DNA from: Liolophura sinensis
Lineage: Eukaryota > Mollusca > Polyplacophora > Chitonida > Chitonidae
Assembly: GCF_032854445.1 (NCBI RefSeq)
Contig: NC_088302.1
Span: forward strand, 14,069,338-14,133,337
Direction: 5' to 3'
DNA length: 64,000 bases
Shown here: positions 46,558 to 58,832 of the stretch, piece by piece
Layout of the letters: every line of letters starts with the position of its first letter
Position numbering within the stretch: position 1 is the stretch's first letter
The notes under the pieces: generated by a model
The model's database searches: none
Told to the model about the DNA's origin: nothing
What the model saw: the letters and a program-made list of their open reading frames with translations, nothing else
Made by a program: the position numbers and the translations under genes

Positions 46558-46740
46558 GTAAGTACACATTAATTGTGGCGTGAAGGATTAACACACATCA
46601 GAGACACCTTAAAAGGTTTGACATGTCACACAATGTATCAAAATGCTAAACACGTTTAGCAAAATTCACGTAGTATCTGTTTGAGGACGTTCAATTGCTA
46701 AACACGATTAGTGTAAACAGGTAATCGTCGTTTACCGGCC

Positions 46741-46800
46741 ATAGGTGAGAGGCTCCTGGGTCATTACGCTGCTAACCAACTGAGGCACAGAGCCTCCAAG
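46741..46800 (-). repeat. SINE-I head fragment in copy B
   Basis: Duplicate of 12419-12482: GAGAGGCTCCTGGGTCATTACGC, TAACCAACTGAGGCACAGAGCC. Confidence 0.55.
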
Positions 46801-49383
46801 CACATTATCAAGAACACACATAACAGCTAAACATGTCTACATGACAATTTTTATGACGCTATAATTAGCTCAGTTGCTAACCGAACGTGTTCACTCTAAA
46901 CATGTGTAGGCCCCTACCGGTTCTATTTGTGCATGCTCGCCGTTGTACACGTGGCTTATTGAAAACGAGGCTGGTCGTCCGCTCACATTTGGAAATGTTG
47001 AGGAGTGTCTCTGTATTTGGCAATTGTGGTACTGGTATGTACTGATTTTTGTTTTCTTTTCTTTTCTCATAAAATTGTTTTTGTTTGTGTCGTGCACCAT
47101 TATATTCGTGCATAGTTGTTGTGGCATGTAGTGATACGGTTGCTACGTTGAATTTGTAGGTTAGGTAGATCTGAGATCTGTTTCATTCCTCCCAGCTAAA
47201 AAGTAAAAAACCCTTAACAAACAGTTTACAGTTCTGTCCAAACCCGGCAAAATTCTGATACATATTAGCTTCAGGATAACATCACTACAGCCAGATGAAG
47301 CGTTAGTTGAAGCAGCCAGTGTATTAATCACCATGTATGTGTATGATGACTCGCATGTTTATGCAATATGACCGATGCTGACTAAACCGCCGAACTTTTC
47401 TCTGATACTCCTTGAATTTGACATCTTAACATGAGGAAAGAACTGCGAAGCAATGTATGCAAAAATAATGAACTGATATGCTCGGTAATTTGTTTTCAGT
47501 CACCATCTGTGGATCGAAGAAAGGCGACCTAGACCTTCAAGTAAGTTTTGATCGATTAAAGGTGTACTTTCCTTGAAAATATTGTCACACTGGCAGAACA
47601 GATACATTTAGGAATCGAAGAGAAATCCTAGCTAGAATGTAACAACATAGCATTGAATGTCCATGGCAGCATGTACCGGAGCACTAACTTACCGGAGGGA
47701 TACATGTAGGCCTACCATCCACCTGTGTATTTATGTGTACCAGGCACCAAAATACTGATATTCATTGTCAACAGCAATATACCGAAAATATATATTTATT
47801 ATTTCATTTGCATTTCCAAAGGAGTGACAGCCAGATGTATATGAAATGAAATTTGAAGCATGGTTATTATAAACCTATATATTATACTACCGGTTGTTCT
47901 ACTGTTTCAAAATAACATGAAGTCACTAATTTGTGTTTCAGGTGAATTGAAATTGTTGCCTGCAGAAGACAATGTGAAGAAGTCCAAAATATTCACGCAT
48001 TTATGACTGTTGTACGGGTAATACAGATTGCCTTATTTTGCCCTTGTACATTTGCATATCGCAATGACTGAAAAGAGTATTGTGGAAAGACAGTAAGTTG
48101 GCGCTACCACCATGTATAGTGTACACAAAAATAATGCGAAATACCTTGCTGTTTAAAACCTAAAGCATGAAAGTAAATGAATAAGCAAAACTGATGATTG
48201 AGAATTGTGTGAGATGCTATTTGTACATTTACTATACAGTCATTATACAAGCTAATGAATTCCATGCCAGATAATTTAGTAAAATATTTACCAACTATAA
48301 ACAATTTTATTCTATGTCACGAGTAATTTACATCTGATAATTAGATTTAACCATAGTCACAAGAAACAAGTTAACTGTTAATGCTGGTCGCTGCTTTGGT
48401 ACATATATAGCATAATTTAATTGATTATTAACTTCATTACTTATATCTTATTTTGTGTTGACTGTTCTTTAGCACATACATTGTGTTGCAAGTTTTTAAA
48501 GTCATATTCCTTCATCTCTCCAGGGTTGGCTCCGGCATCTTTCATGGATAATTTGAGTTCCGTTGAAATATAGATAGCACATTTCAACCAATGAAGTGCT
48601 AGAGCAAAGACGGTGCAGTGGTCAGTTAGATTACCCGTCTTAAGTGTGCACCTCTGACGACAATCACACTTGGGTTTCTATAGGAACAGCATGACATGTG
48701 ACTGAAGATATGTTTTAAGTCTGAGAGATTCAGTGATTGACCTCGAGAAGTCTCACCTGGAAGTTATATGTTTCTGAAAGTTGTTTGGAACCATTATGGT
48801 TGCAGACTGACACACTTTGAGATTATGCAGTATTCACAAAACACATGTACATTGTTACAGTGTGATTACCGTGTGTAGCTGTATTCATTTAAGCTTTCAA
48901 TTCAGGGGAATAGAGCAGACATGTATTCCTCGTTACTACCGTTGTTTCCATAGTAAGTAGTGTTTATATATTACTTTTGCATGACTAAAACTTCTGTTCA
49001 TGATATCTTTTGTTTTTTTCATTGCCGTAACATACTTTATGATTTTATAAAAACAACCCTGAATTGGACATTTGTTGGAGTACATTAGTGGTGTATTATT
49101 CAGGTAGAATGGTTGTAGGCGTTGTTGGAGATCTGTTTGTTTGCTACAGTTTAATGTCATTTTCAACATTTCCCCCAATGCTTTATATTGAATAGGTAAA
49201 TGTTGCATACTTTTACAGACCTTCCTTGAATACTGGTGTGAATGAAGCCAATTAATTCCACAGCAGAACCAGCTAATCATCTCCTTTTTAATACATGTTT
49301 AGATGGTGTTACGAACATTGTATTATGCTATTTACTTTTTTTTAACTTGTCATTGTCTGACCTACATTTTACCCCTCTGTGTA
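46801..49383 (+). other. Intron between MAM and long EGF exon, copy B (left part)
   Basis: Matches 12483-14990 of copy A with small indels. It keeps the possible 41-nt exon at 47500-47540. About 100 bp near 47943-48050 is not present at the corresponding place in A (13643). Confidence 0.5.
47500..47540 (+). other. Possible alternative exon, copy B
   Basis: Same 41-nt segment and splice sites as 13196-13236, reading LTICGSKKGDLDLQ after MAM phase 1. The next acceptor in B (near 47941) would read VN then stop. It cannot join the EGF exon in frame. Confidence 0.22.
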
Positions 49384-50079
49384 TGTTATAGCCTGTACTG
49401 TTATTTGGTCGAGCTTTCTCGAGGCTTCGGTGTTTATGAGTTTAGTGTTATTGTAAATAGTGTGAATTTTCTGGAAATATAAACTGGTGTTGTAAACATG
49501 TTTACGATCAAACCATCCAGTAATTTCTTTTGCGCTAGTCTATAAATATGAGCAACGGAGTTGTGACGCTGGCAGTTATTCATACAAGTCCCCTTATGAA
49601 CAGTTATTTACTCAAGACCATTTCAGAGCGGTCTTATTTACTGTCATTCGCTGTGAAGGATTTTGCTGGGTTTGGAGATATGGGCTTTCACGCTATTCGG
49701 AATTCCTCATTTGTACTCCATTTTCTGTACAAAGCACTTTGTGAGCATGCGTTTCGCAACACGTACATTTCATCCCAGTTTACCCTGAAATATTTCCGAG
49801 GAAACATACATCGACAGCTTTGCATCAAGGAAGCTTTTGTCAACCCATTCGCCCTGAGAAGTTGCACATTCACAGGAAGTTGGGGAATAAACCACTTAAT
49901 GGACTGTCATACGTAGATCGAGGAATCACCTTAACTGTGGATTCTGTGTTTAAGTGAACTGACTCGACTTTGGAAGCTGGAATACTCCATCCGGATTTGG
50001 ACGCTTTAAGATACTATATATATATATATATATATGAAAAAATTAATAAAACGCCTTCTCAACTTTCTACATTCTGTTA

Positions 50080-51596
50080 CACTCTTCAAAAAAAGAAACG
50101 CAAAATGAAATTCAAAAATGATACTTACAATTTTGTACACATATGTTAACTCAAACAGTTTTGTAGGGTTGCACATTGTTACTGGAATGTTTCAGAAGAT
50201 CCTCCTTGACCAAACGCAACCAAAAGTGATTTTGAACGGTTTTATCAATTAGGATTGTTATGATGTGCGTTGATGTCGTGCAGCACGAAGTTCGGGCACA
50301 ATGATTGTTTGTCACGTGCAAAACATGAGTACATCATGTGACTATAAAAGACCCAAACGAATCTCACAATTTTATCCAATATCTTTGCAAGTACTGTACA
50401 CGAAAATGGGACGTCTCAACGCTGCCGACCGAAATCAGGCAATTGGACGATTGTAAGCTGGCGAATCAAAGAGTGAGGTGGCAAGGATCTTCAACGTTCA
50501 TCCCAGCACAATAACTCGGTTGTGGGATCGATTTCGTCAAACAAATTTGACAAATGACCGTCCAAGGTCAGGAAGACCTAGAGTCACCACACCTGCTCAA
50601 GATCGGTACATCCGGGTAACCCACCTACGTGACCGCCATCGTACCGCCCGGGACACAGCAGAAGAACTGTTTGGACCCCGAAGAGTGTCTGATCAGACAA
50701 TCATGAACCGTCTCCGAGAAGTAGGGATACGTGCCAAACGTCCAAAAGTTGCCCCCTCCTTGACACGACTACATCGACGTCGACGAGTGAGATGGTGTAT
50801 CACAGTGCTGCCATGGAACCTGGCAAACTGGAGACGCATATGGTTTAGCGATGAATCCCGTTATCTCCTCAGGCGACGTGATGGTAGGGACCGTGTCTAC
50901 ACACGACGTCATGAACGTTTTGCTCCTCACTGCATCAGATAGGTGGAAAGATTAGGTGGAGGGAGTGTTATGGTGTGGGGAGCGATCTCATACACCCGCA
51001 GATCGGAGCTTGTGCTTGTCCAAGGCAATCTGACGGCTAATCGATACATCGACCAGATTCTCCGCCCGCACGTCCTTTGCCTTGTTGACCTTCAACGGCA
51101 GCTCTTCCAACAGGACAACGCCAGGCCCCACACAGCACGTGACACCGTGGACTACCGGCCAATAACAACATCAATACCCTTCCCTGGCCCTCCAAATCCC
51201 CGGATCTAAACCCAATCGAACACCTTTGGGATCAGATCGATAGACGGGTGCGTCGACGTGGTATTCCACCACAGAATCTTCAACAGTTGTTCCACATGCT
51301 GCAGGAGGAATGGAGAAGGATTCCACAACAAAACATCCAACGACTGATTCGATCTGTACCCAGGAGGTGTCGGGTAGCAGCTGGAGGTGGTCATACGGGA
51401 TACTGACTTCAACACCACCTGGTGGACAGCAGTAATGACTGTGATGACTGTTATTCTCATGAAATATGGACAACATAGCAATGCATCCTCTACAAAATTT
51501 CATTTATGTGTCTTTGTTTTCCGCTGATCTACACGTCCTTGAATAACATCAAATTTACATTGATATTTGGGTTTTGCGGGGTTTTTTTGAAGAGTG
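50080..51596 (+). mobile_element. Tc1/mariner-like DNA transposon, inactive
   Basis: Terminal inverted repeats start CACTCTTCAAAAAAA and end in the complement up to GAAGAGTG. TA lies at both ends (50078-50079, 51597-51598), the typical target duplication. The 1.5-kb element holds one transposase gene. It is inserted in a TA of the foldback MITE and occurs only in copy B. Confidence 0.9.
50406..51406 (+). pseudogene. Tc1-like transposase, broken
   Basis: The frame starts MGRLNAADRNQAIGRL. A helix-turn-helix region follows (SEVARIFNVHPSTITRLWDR, then a GRPR motif), with a second one (RTARDTAEELFG..SDQTIMNRLRE). The catalytic triad is visible: WFSDES (first Asp), QQDNARPHTA (second Asp) and SPDLNPIEHLWDQ (Glu), with 34 residues between the last two, so DD34E as in Tc1. 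In-frame stops lie at about 50454 and 50941, and a frameshift lies between about 51155 and 51185. The encoded enzyme would be inactive. Its presence in an intron has no evident host role. Confidence 0.88.
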
Positions 51597-51942
51597 TATA
51601 TTCCAACTGCAGTTTCAAACTTCATGTTATTTTCTTAGCAAAATAACATAAAGTTTGAAACTGCAGTTGGAATATAACAGAATGTAGAAAGTTTAGAAGG
51701 CGTTTTATTTTTTCTTTCTTATGTAAATTCTCCTCCCCAGGGGATCTTTCTCTATTTCTTCAAATATATGTGTATATGTATTGTCTTGTATATTATGTTA
51801 GTTGTATTATTGGTGTATTTTGTTAAAATATATGTATTGAACTCCTTCAAGCGTCTACGTGTTTCTTTGTTAAATCTTGTGTTGGATATCGCTGATTTGA
51901 GAGTTAAACCAGCCAGTTGTTTCTCATATTTCCTCTCCGACA

Positions 51943-52459
51943 GTGGTGCCCTTACAATGGTGACATGATAAAAAAGTAGAAGCGGGTAATGCATGGACGT
52001 TTGCAGTTGCTTTGTGCATAGGTATCAAACATCAAACAATTACCATGTGTTTTGGGAGTAAAGCTGTTTAGCATTCCCAGAGAAAATATTCTGTGCCCTC
52101 TACATGTTTAATGCCTCCACATTCCGACTTAAACACCTTTTCTCATTATATGTGTAGCCGACCATGTTCTTAAAAAAGTGAAAGCAAGGCTGTGTGGAAC
52201 TTTGTGTTTAGGCCCTACACACGTATCTTAGAGTGTACCTGTACGATATTCCCTGTTGTTCCGCTCCTTAGCGATTACTGATTATCGATTTTCCTGTATA
52301 GTTTTTTTTTTGTCTTCTTAGCAACTCTTTATTCCTTTCTTATTCTCCAAAGTGGTGTCTTCTAACAACATTAGAGATAAATACTTTGTTCATCAATGCT
52401 TGTGTGCGCGAGAGGAAGTTCAAAACTTACCGTTCTATTGATTCTTTTCTTGTCTTCAG
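51943..52459 (+). other. Intron end before the long EGF exon, copy B
   Basis: Matches 15772-16236 of copy A, including several ACATGTTTA-type motifs between 51960 and 52155 (fewer than in A) and a pyrimidine tract before the acceptor GTCTTCAG. Confidence 0.45.
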
Positions 52460-55400
52460 CTTGCATGGATGTCTCGTGTCAAAATGGCGGCACCTGTATG
52501 AACTTACCCAATGACTTCCAGTGTGATTGTGTTCCGGGGGCTTCTGGGAGATTGTGCGAAACCATTATCGATGTTTGTGCTGCACGTGAGCCATGTCAAA
52601 ATGGCGGCAATTGCACGGGGACTAACAAAACCTTCACGTGTTCTTGTACATCCGAATTTAACGGCACAACCTGTGACTACCAGATTGACCCGTGTAAGCC
52701 TTCGCCATGCCATCATGACGCCAAATGTTTCACCATCGGAAGACGTTTCTCGTGTGACTGTCCACTTGGATTTACAGGTACAACTTGTGATGAAAATATT
52801 GATGATTGTATCAAAAATGAGTGCAAAAATGGCGCCACTTGCAAAGACGGGATAAACAAATATAAATGCGAATGTGTACCCGGTTTTACTGGTGACAAAT
52901 GTGATAAAAATATTGACGACTGCCAAAATAACACATGCCAAAACGGCGCTACCTGTAAAGACGGCATTAATGGATACATGTGTGTCTGTATATCCGGTTT
53001 CTCTGGTGACAAATGTGAAATAAATACTGATGATTGCCAAAATAACACATGCCAAAACGGCGCTACCTGTAAAGACGGCATTAATGGATACATGTGTGTC
53101 TGTGTGTCCGGTTTCTCTGGTGACAAATGTGAAATAAATACTGATGATTGCCAAAATAGCACATGCCAAAACGGCGCTAGCTGTAAAGACGGCCTTAATG
53201 GATACACGTGTGACTGTGTGACCGGTTTTACTGGTGACAAATGTGAGACAAATATTGATGATTGCCAAAATAACACATGCCAAAACGGCGCTACCTGTAA
53301 AGACGGCATTAACAAATACACATGTGACTGTGTTACCGGTTTTACTGGTGACAAATGTGAAATAAATACTGATGATTGTCAAAATAACACATGCCAAAAC
53401 GGCGCTACCTGCAAAGACGGCATTAACAAATACACATGTGACTGTGTTACCGGTTTTACTGGTGACAAATGTGAAATAAATACTGATGATTGTCACAATA
53501 ACACATGCCAAAACGGCGCTACCTGCATAGACGGCATTAACAAATACACATGTGACTGTGTTACCGGTTTTACTGGTGACAAATGTGAGACAAATATTAA
53601 TGACTGCCAAAATAACACATGCCAAAACGGCGCTACCTGCAAAGACGGCCTTAATGGATACACGTGTGACTGTGTATCCGGTTTTTCTGGAAGCAAATGT
53701 GAAATAAATACTGATGATTGTCAAAATAGCACATGCCAAAACGGCGCTACCTGTAAAGACGGCCTTAATGGATACATGTGTGTCTGTGTGTCCGGTTTCT
53801 CTGGTGACAAATGTGAAATAAATACTGATGATTGCCAAAATAGCACATGCCAAAACGGCGCTACCTGTAAAGACGGCATTAATGGATACATGTGTGTCTG
53901 TGTGTCTGGCTTTACTGGTGACAAATGTGAGACAAATATTGATGATTGCCAAAATAACACATGCCAAAACGGCGCTACCTGCAAAGACGGCATTAATGGA
54001 TACATGTGTGACTGTGTATCCGGTTTTTCTGGTAGCAAATGTGAAATAAATACTGATGATTGCCAAAATAGCACATGCCAAAACGGCGCTACCTGTAAAG
54101 ACGGCCTTAATGGATACATGTGTGTCTGTGTGTCCGGTTTCTCTGGTGACAAATGTGAAATAAATACTGATGATTGTCAAAATAACACATGCCAAAACGG
54201 CGCTACCTGTAAAGACGGCCTTAATGGATACACGTGTGTCTGTGTGTCTGGTTTTACTGGTGACAAATGTGAGACAAATATTGATGATTGCCAAAATAAC
54301 ACATGCCAAAACGGCGCTACCTGTAAAGACGGCATTAACAAATACACATGTGACTGTGTTACCGGTTTTACTGGTGACAAATGTGAAATAAATACTGATG
54401 ATTGTCAAAATAACACATGCCAAAACGGCGCTACCTGCAAAGACGGCATTAACAAATACACATGTGACTGTGTTACCGGTTTTACTGGTGACAAATGTGA
54501 GACAAATATTGATGACTGCCAAAATAACACATGCCAAAACGGCGCTACCTGCAAAGACGGCATTAATGGATATTCGTGTGACTGTGTGACCGGTTTTACT
54601 GGTGACAAATGTGAGACAAATACTGATGACTGCCAAAATAACACATGCCAAAACGGCGCTACCTGTAAAGACGGCCTTAATGGATACACGTGTGTCTGTG
54701 TGTCCGGTTTTACTGGTGACAAATGTGAAATAAATACTGATGATTGTCAAAATAACACATGCCAAAACGGCGCTACCTGCAAAGACGGCCTTAATGGCTA
54801 CACGTGTGACTGTGTATCCGGTTTTACTGGTGGCAAATGTGAAATAAATACTGATGATTGCCACAATAACACATGCCAAAACGGCGCTACCTGCAAAGAC
54901 GGCATTAACAAATACACATGTGACTGTGTATCCGGTTTTACTGGTGGCAAATGTGAAATAAATACTGATGATTGTCAAAATAACACATGCCAAAACGGCG
55001 CTACCTGTAAAGACGGCCTTAATGGATACATGTGTGTCTGTGTGTCCGGTTTCTCTGGTGACAAATGTGAAATAAATACTGATGACTGCGAAAATGTCAC
55101 ATGTCAAAACGGCGCTACCTGCATAGATGGCCTTGACACATTTACGTGTGCATGCCAGTCTGGATTCAGTGGCAGACTGTGTGAGACTAACGTTGACGAC
55201 TGCGACCCAAATCCTTGTGAAGATGGCACGATATGTATTGACGGCGTCAACAATTACACATGTCATCACACACTTCTACCGACCACAGTGACCACGACTA
55301 TGACACCGGCACGAATGTCCTCCCCTTCTAACATCAACAACACCAATGTAACGTATACACTGGACCAAACTACCACCGAACCTGTCGGTGGAATTTCAAG

Positions 55401-55704
55401 TGTAAGCGTTAAGATAGGCACAACATCCAATATCCCTGATACCGGTACGCCTTCCGTCACTTCGGGGACCACGCTCTCCACGACGGACTCCGGGAAAGTA
55501 GGAGAAAACCAGGCCCAGCAAGGTTCTGTCCGCCCATCCGTGATCGCTGGGGCAAGCGCGGGAGGAGTCGCCATCATCGCTCTGGCTGCACTGCTTATAT
55601 GTCTCATGAAAAGGCGAAACAAGTTTTCTGATATCTTAGATGATGCTAACACAACGGCAAACGGCGGGGCAACCTTACAAACCATCCAAATGAGAGATCT
55701 TTGA
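52460..55704 (+). CDS. Copy B exon 6: 24-25 EGF-like domains, stalk, membrane helix and tail
   Basis: This 3.2-kb exon encodes the C-terminal part of copy B. It starts with the same three irregular EGFs and a fourth KNGATC type as copy A. Nineteen near-identical 38-residue EGFs follow (DDCQNNTCQNGATCKDG..YTCDCVTGFTGDKCE), then one diverged (CENVTC) and a final partial EGF (CDPNPCEDGTIC..YTCHH). Next comes a Thr/Ser/Pro-rich stalk of about 85 residues, a transmembrane helix VIAGASAGGVAIIALAALLI.. (55540-55608), and a tail of 31 residues starting KRRNKF. Most units match the O-fucose (C-QNGA-T-C), Asp/Asn hydroxylation (CKDGINKYTCDC) and O-GlcNAc (CVTGFTGDKC) consensus, and carry an N-glycosylation sequon (NNT or NST). 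It is a type I receptor-like or adhesion protein. Notch is excluded: no LNR, RAM or ankyrin parts. Confidence 0.9.
52905..55070 (+). repeat. 114-bp coding tandem repeat, copy B (19 units)
   Basis: Nineteen 114-bp units, each one EGF domain. They are mosaics of a few variants: INT or TNI at the start, NNT or NST, INKY or LNGY/INGY, MCVCVSGFS or TCDCVTGFT, and GDK, GSK or GGK at the end. Confidence 0.93.
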
Positions 55705-55739
55705 TACTGCTTTATAAAGGAAATGGTTTGGTGCATGGC

Positions 55740-56180
55740 GAAGCAGACATGCTAACGCTTGTGCTATTTTGTAATAGTGTACTAACGCCATTGCGATTTT
55801 GGAACAGGATTCTACTGGCAATACCATTTTGGAACGACGTTCTAATCTTCATTATCGTTTTGGAAATGTGTACTAAAGTTATTGCAGTTCTGGAAGTGTG
55901 TTATAACGCCGTTCCCGTTTTGGAAAAGTGTTTTTTCGCCGCTTCCGGCTTTGGAACAGTGTACTAATGAAGTCGGGTTTTGCAACCGAATACTACTTGT
56001 TCCCATGTGGAAACGTTTTATTTGTCGTTAGCCTCCTTTTGGGAAAGAGTACTGTTCCCTTGTTTTTTTTTTTTGTTGTTTTTTTTTTTGTAGTTTTTTT
56101 TTGTTTATTTTTTTTGTTTTTTTTGAGTGATTGTATTAGCACAGTTGCAGTTTTAGAAACTGTGTACTAAAGTTTTGGAT
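55740..56180. repeat. Degenerate ~36-bp repeats after copy B
   Basis: Loose units of TTTTGGAACAGTGTACTAACGCC in the probable 3' UTR, with T-rich runs near 56065-56130. No clear AATAAA follows the stop within a few hundred bases. Confidence 0.65.
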
Positions 56181-58511
56181 GGGTGCACTAACATGAATGC
56201 GGTATTGCAAGAGCCTCGTCCCACTCTACACTGACAGTGGGTTTGAACCATAGTACCCCATGAACTAACAACGTAACTAAGAGGAATTCGTACGACGTAG
56301 TCCACCATTGCAGGCACTGATTATCTTTACTCCACATATAGTTCATATGTGATGTACGGAGCCGTGAAAGTGACATGGTTAGCAAAAATGTAAATAACAA
56401 CAGAACTTTTAAAGTTTCAATTATGTTTTTTGCACCACTTAGTAAGGATCTCGAGAGCACGATATAAATGACCAATAGAAATGCACAATTATGTCGTGCG
56501 CATGAGATCTTTGTTAAGTTGTGAGCAGGTGCGACATAGCAAGTATGTCTTGAGCAAAAAACATAACCGACACTCTCAAAGTTGGGTGTGTGTGTGTTTT
56601 TTTTTTCAATTTAAAATTTTTCCTAACCATGTCGCTTTTACGGCTATGTAGAAATGATATTTATTGTACTAGAAATTTTTCAGACTAGTTTTAGGACTGC
56701 CAGAAATGGATTTTGAAAATTCGTTCGTCTCCGTTCATCGAAGTGTAGTTGGCCGGGATGTAGGGCTTACCCTACATATATCGAAGTGTTGTAAGCTGAG
56801 ACATCATCATATAAATGAAATATTCTTAAGTACGGCGTAAAATACATATCAAATAAATAAATAAACTATAATCCAAACGGCCTAAGGAGAATGGGCACTA
56901 CATACATAACACGCTGTAACATGGCCTGCGTCACGACCTCTGTACCGGATATGGTCGCTCGATAAATCCACAACGAGCGAGTCTTCATCTTTCTTGCATG
57001 TGGTTGATGGTCAACGAAAAGTACTTTTCCGTAGATTAAAATCCTTGAATTCTTCATGGTGTGAATTCCCATGTTTTACTTGTTCGACCTTCTCCTTTAA
57101 AGGCCCAGGGTAAAGTTCCATCTTTCTTGTGCTTAAAAAGATTTGTTACATTATTTATACTCACGTTAAATTTAGCATATACGTCTTTAGCAGTTTATCC
57201 CATACATATAATAAAGACTCTGGGTGTGTGTATATATAGGGCCTGATGGAGAGGTGCTAACAACGTCAAACACAAGAGTATTTTTAATCGATAATTCATC
57301 GAAAAGGATGGGTAATTACAATTTTCAGCGAAGCAGAACTACTTAATAACTTAGCTTTTGGCTTTAACGAGCTTTAAGTGACCATTTCACTTATACGACA
57401 GTCGTTAGTTTTATAGGTGAAGAGGACCCGTCTTTACTAATTTCCCCGTAACAAACCATCCTCCTTAAGCAAGTAATTGACGCAATTTTCACCAGTGGAT
57501 CGGGCGCTAATGCCGAAAATTCTTTGTCCAATTAGGGTGGGACTGGAACGGCAAGAGGTGACTTATCCAAATGTCCTATTGTTGTTTAGATCTCTATGTA
57601 CTATTCTGTGTGTGATTTGATCGAAAGTATTGCCGCATAGTGTTAAATTTTTGTCCTATCACTTGTTCCGTCTTTCGTTTATTAATTTTTAAAAATGTTT
57701 TTACGGCTTTCAACCATGTTGTAATACATCATATAAATACACCACGCGCGTTTTCGTGGGCATTAGCTTTTACCTTTAAATCTTATTTAACCGGTACTAC
57801 TATGTTATTATATGTCAATATTCTGAAAGATGAAAAAGTTATCGAGTCTGTTTAAAGGTAAAGCCAGATTGAGAGCGGTTCATATCGTTTGATACGATAT
57901 CTTACTGTGGTTGTTGTCTTTTCTTTGTTACTGATAACAGTACTTATCAATGTGAACGATTCCTATTGTTTCATTGACATGCTAATGCTCAGGTCAGATA
58001 TAATATAACCTCATTTGATAACCGCATGCGTGGGAATACAACGCCTCAAATTATTGATTCAGTGCGTAAGCAAAATCACGTGGACGCAGTGAACAGCAGT
58101 TAGATATAATAAACGACTCAAAGCAACGATAGTAAACTTAGAGCAAAACAGTGTGATATTTGACAAATGGTTTCAGGTAACCGACGACATACCTCAATTT
58201 ACCTCAGTTTGGGTTTTATTTCAAACAACTGCCAGTATTGTTCCCAATACAAATCGAAATATTTTTCGGGTTTTTTTTTTTTTTTTGGTTCCTTTTTATG
58301 GAATTGATGGCGGAAGTGGAAGGGGAGGGGGAGGGGGGGGGGGTAAAAAGAGACGCTGTTTTATATGCTGTTCTATATTCATTTCTGTATATATTGCTGT
58401 AATGAAGAATTATACATGATTTATATCTTAAATTACCAGTGATGAGTTATTTCATTTTTGCTCTTCATACTTCAGTAACGAAGGACGCTAAATTTCCCAC
58501 CAGACTTTGCC
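56181..58511. other. Intergenic, no gene seen
   Basis: Short frames only. A SINE-I 3' fragment is at 56805-56865. A scrap near 57388 (CACTTATACGACAGTCG) may also be SINE-I. G- and T-runs lie near 58268 and 58320. Confidence 0.45.
56805..56865 (+). repeat. SINE-I 3' fragment
   Basis: ATATAAATGAAATATTCTTA, GTACGGCGTAAAATAC, then AAATAAATAAATAAAC: only the 3' end and tail of SINE-I. Confidence 0.65.
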
Positions 58512-58832
58512 AAATGAGTGAGTGAGTGCTTGGGGTTTAACGTCATATGACGACGAAGGAATCATTAGGGTGCATGTAATGTGCCTCCTTATTGCAGAAC
58601 GGATTTCCACCGCCCTTTAATCTAGTGCTGCTTCACTGAGACGCCTTACCGAAGGCAAGTAAGCCGCCCCGCCCGAGCCATTATACTGGTACTGGTCAAC
58701 CAGTCGTTGCACTATCCTCTTCATGCTGAACGCCAAGCGAGGAAGTTACAACTTCCTCTTTTAAAGTCTTAGGTGTGACTAGACTCAGGATTGACCCTGG
58801 ATCTACCCGCTCCCGAATCGTTTGCGATTACC
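58512..58832 (-). repeat. SINE-III, tRNA-headed, reverse
   Basis: Begins with GAGTGAGTGCTTGGGGTTTAACG and CATATGACGACGAAGGAATCA. It ends, on the minus strand, with a head resembling a tRNA B-box (GGGTCAATCCTGAG) preceded by CGGGAGCGGGTAGATCCA. The body includes TCCACCGCCC, GTGCTGCTTCACTGAGACG and CCGCCCCGCCCGAGCCATT. I recall this as a common molluscan interspersed repeat. Confidence 0.65.

Larger units (their letters stand above)
50045..51709. mobile_element. Foldback MITE split by a Tc1-like element
   Basis: Removing the Tc1-like insert leaves about 146 bp forming one long hairpin. The left arm is AATAAAACGCCTTCT, then CTTTCTACATTCTGTTA, then TATTCCAACTGCAGTTTCAA. The loop is CTTAGC, and the right arm is its complement, ending AGAAGGCGTTTTATT. 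Copy A has no such sequence at the matching place. Confidence 0.8.
49384..51942 (+). mobile_element. LTR-like repeat in copy B, interrupted
   Basis: Same element as 14991-15771 in copy A: TGTTATAGCC start, TATAAATA near 49540, AATAAA near 49884, end at CTCCGACA before GTGGTGCCC. Here it is split by a foldback MITE that itself carries a Tc1-like transposon. It looks like a solo LTR of uncertain family. Confidence 0.33.

Noticed and set aside
52504-55269. A 921-codon open frame on the minus strand opposite the EGF array
   Set aside because: The 114-bp units are a multiple of three, so absence of antisense stops is repeated in every unit. It has no cysteine pattern or domain and mirrors the EGF repeats. 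The 422-codon frame opposite copy A (16281-17549) is the same.
52460-55704. Notch receptor
   Set aside because: EGF units are Notch-like, but there are no LNR repeats, no heterodimerisation region, no RAM or ankyrin repeats, and the tail is only 31 residues. A MAM domain is present instead.
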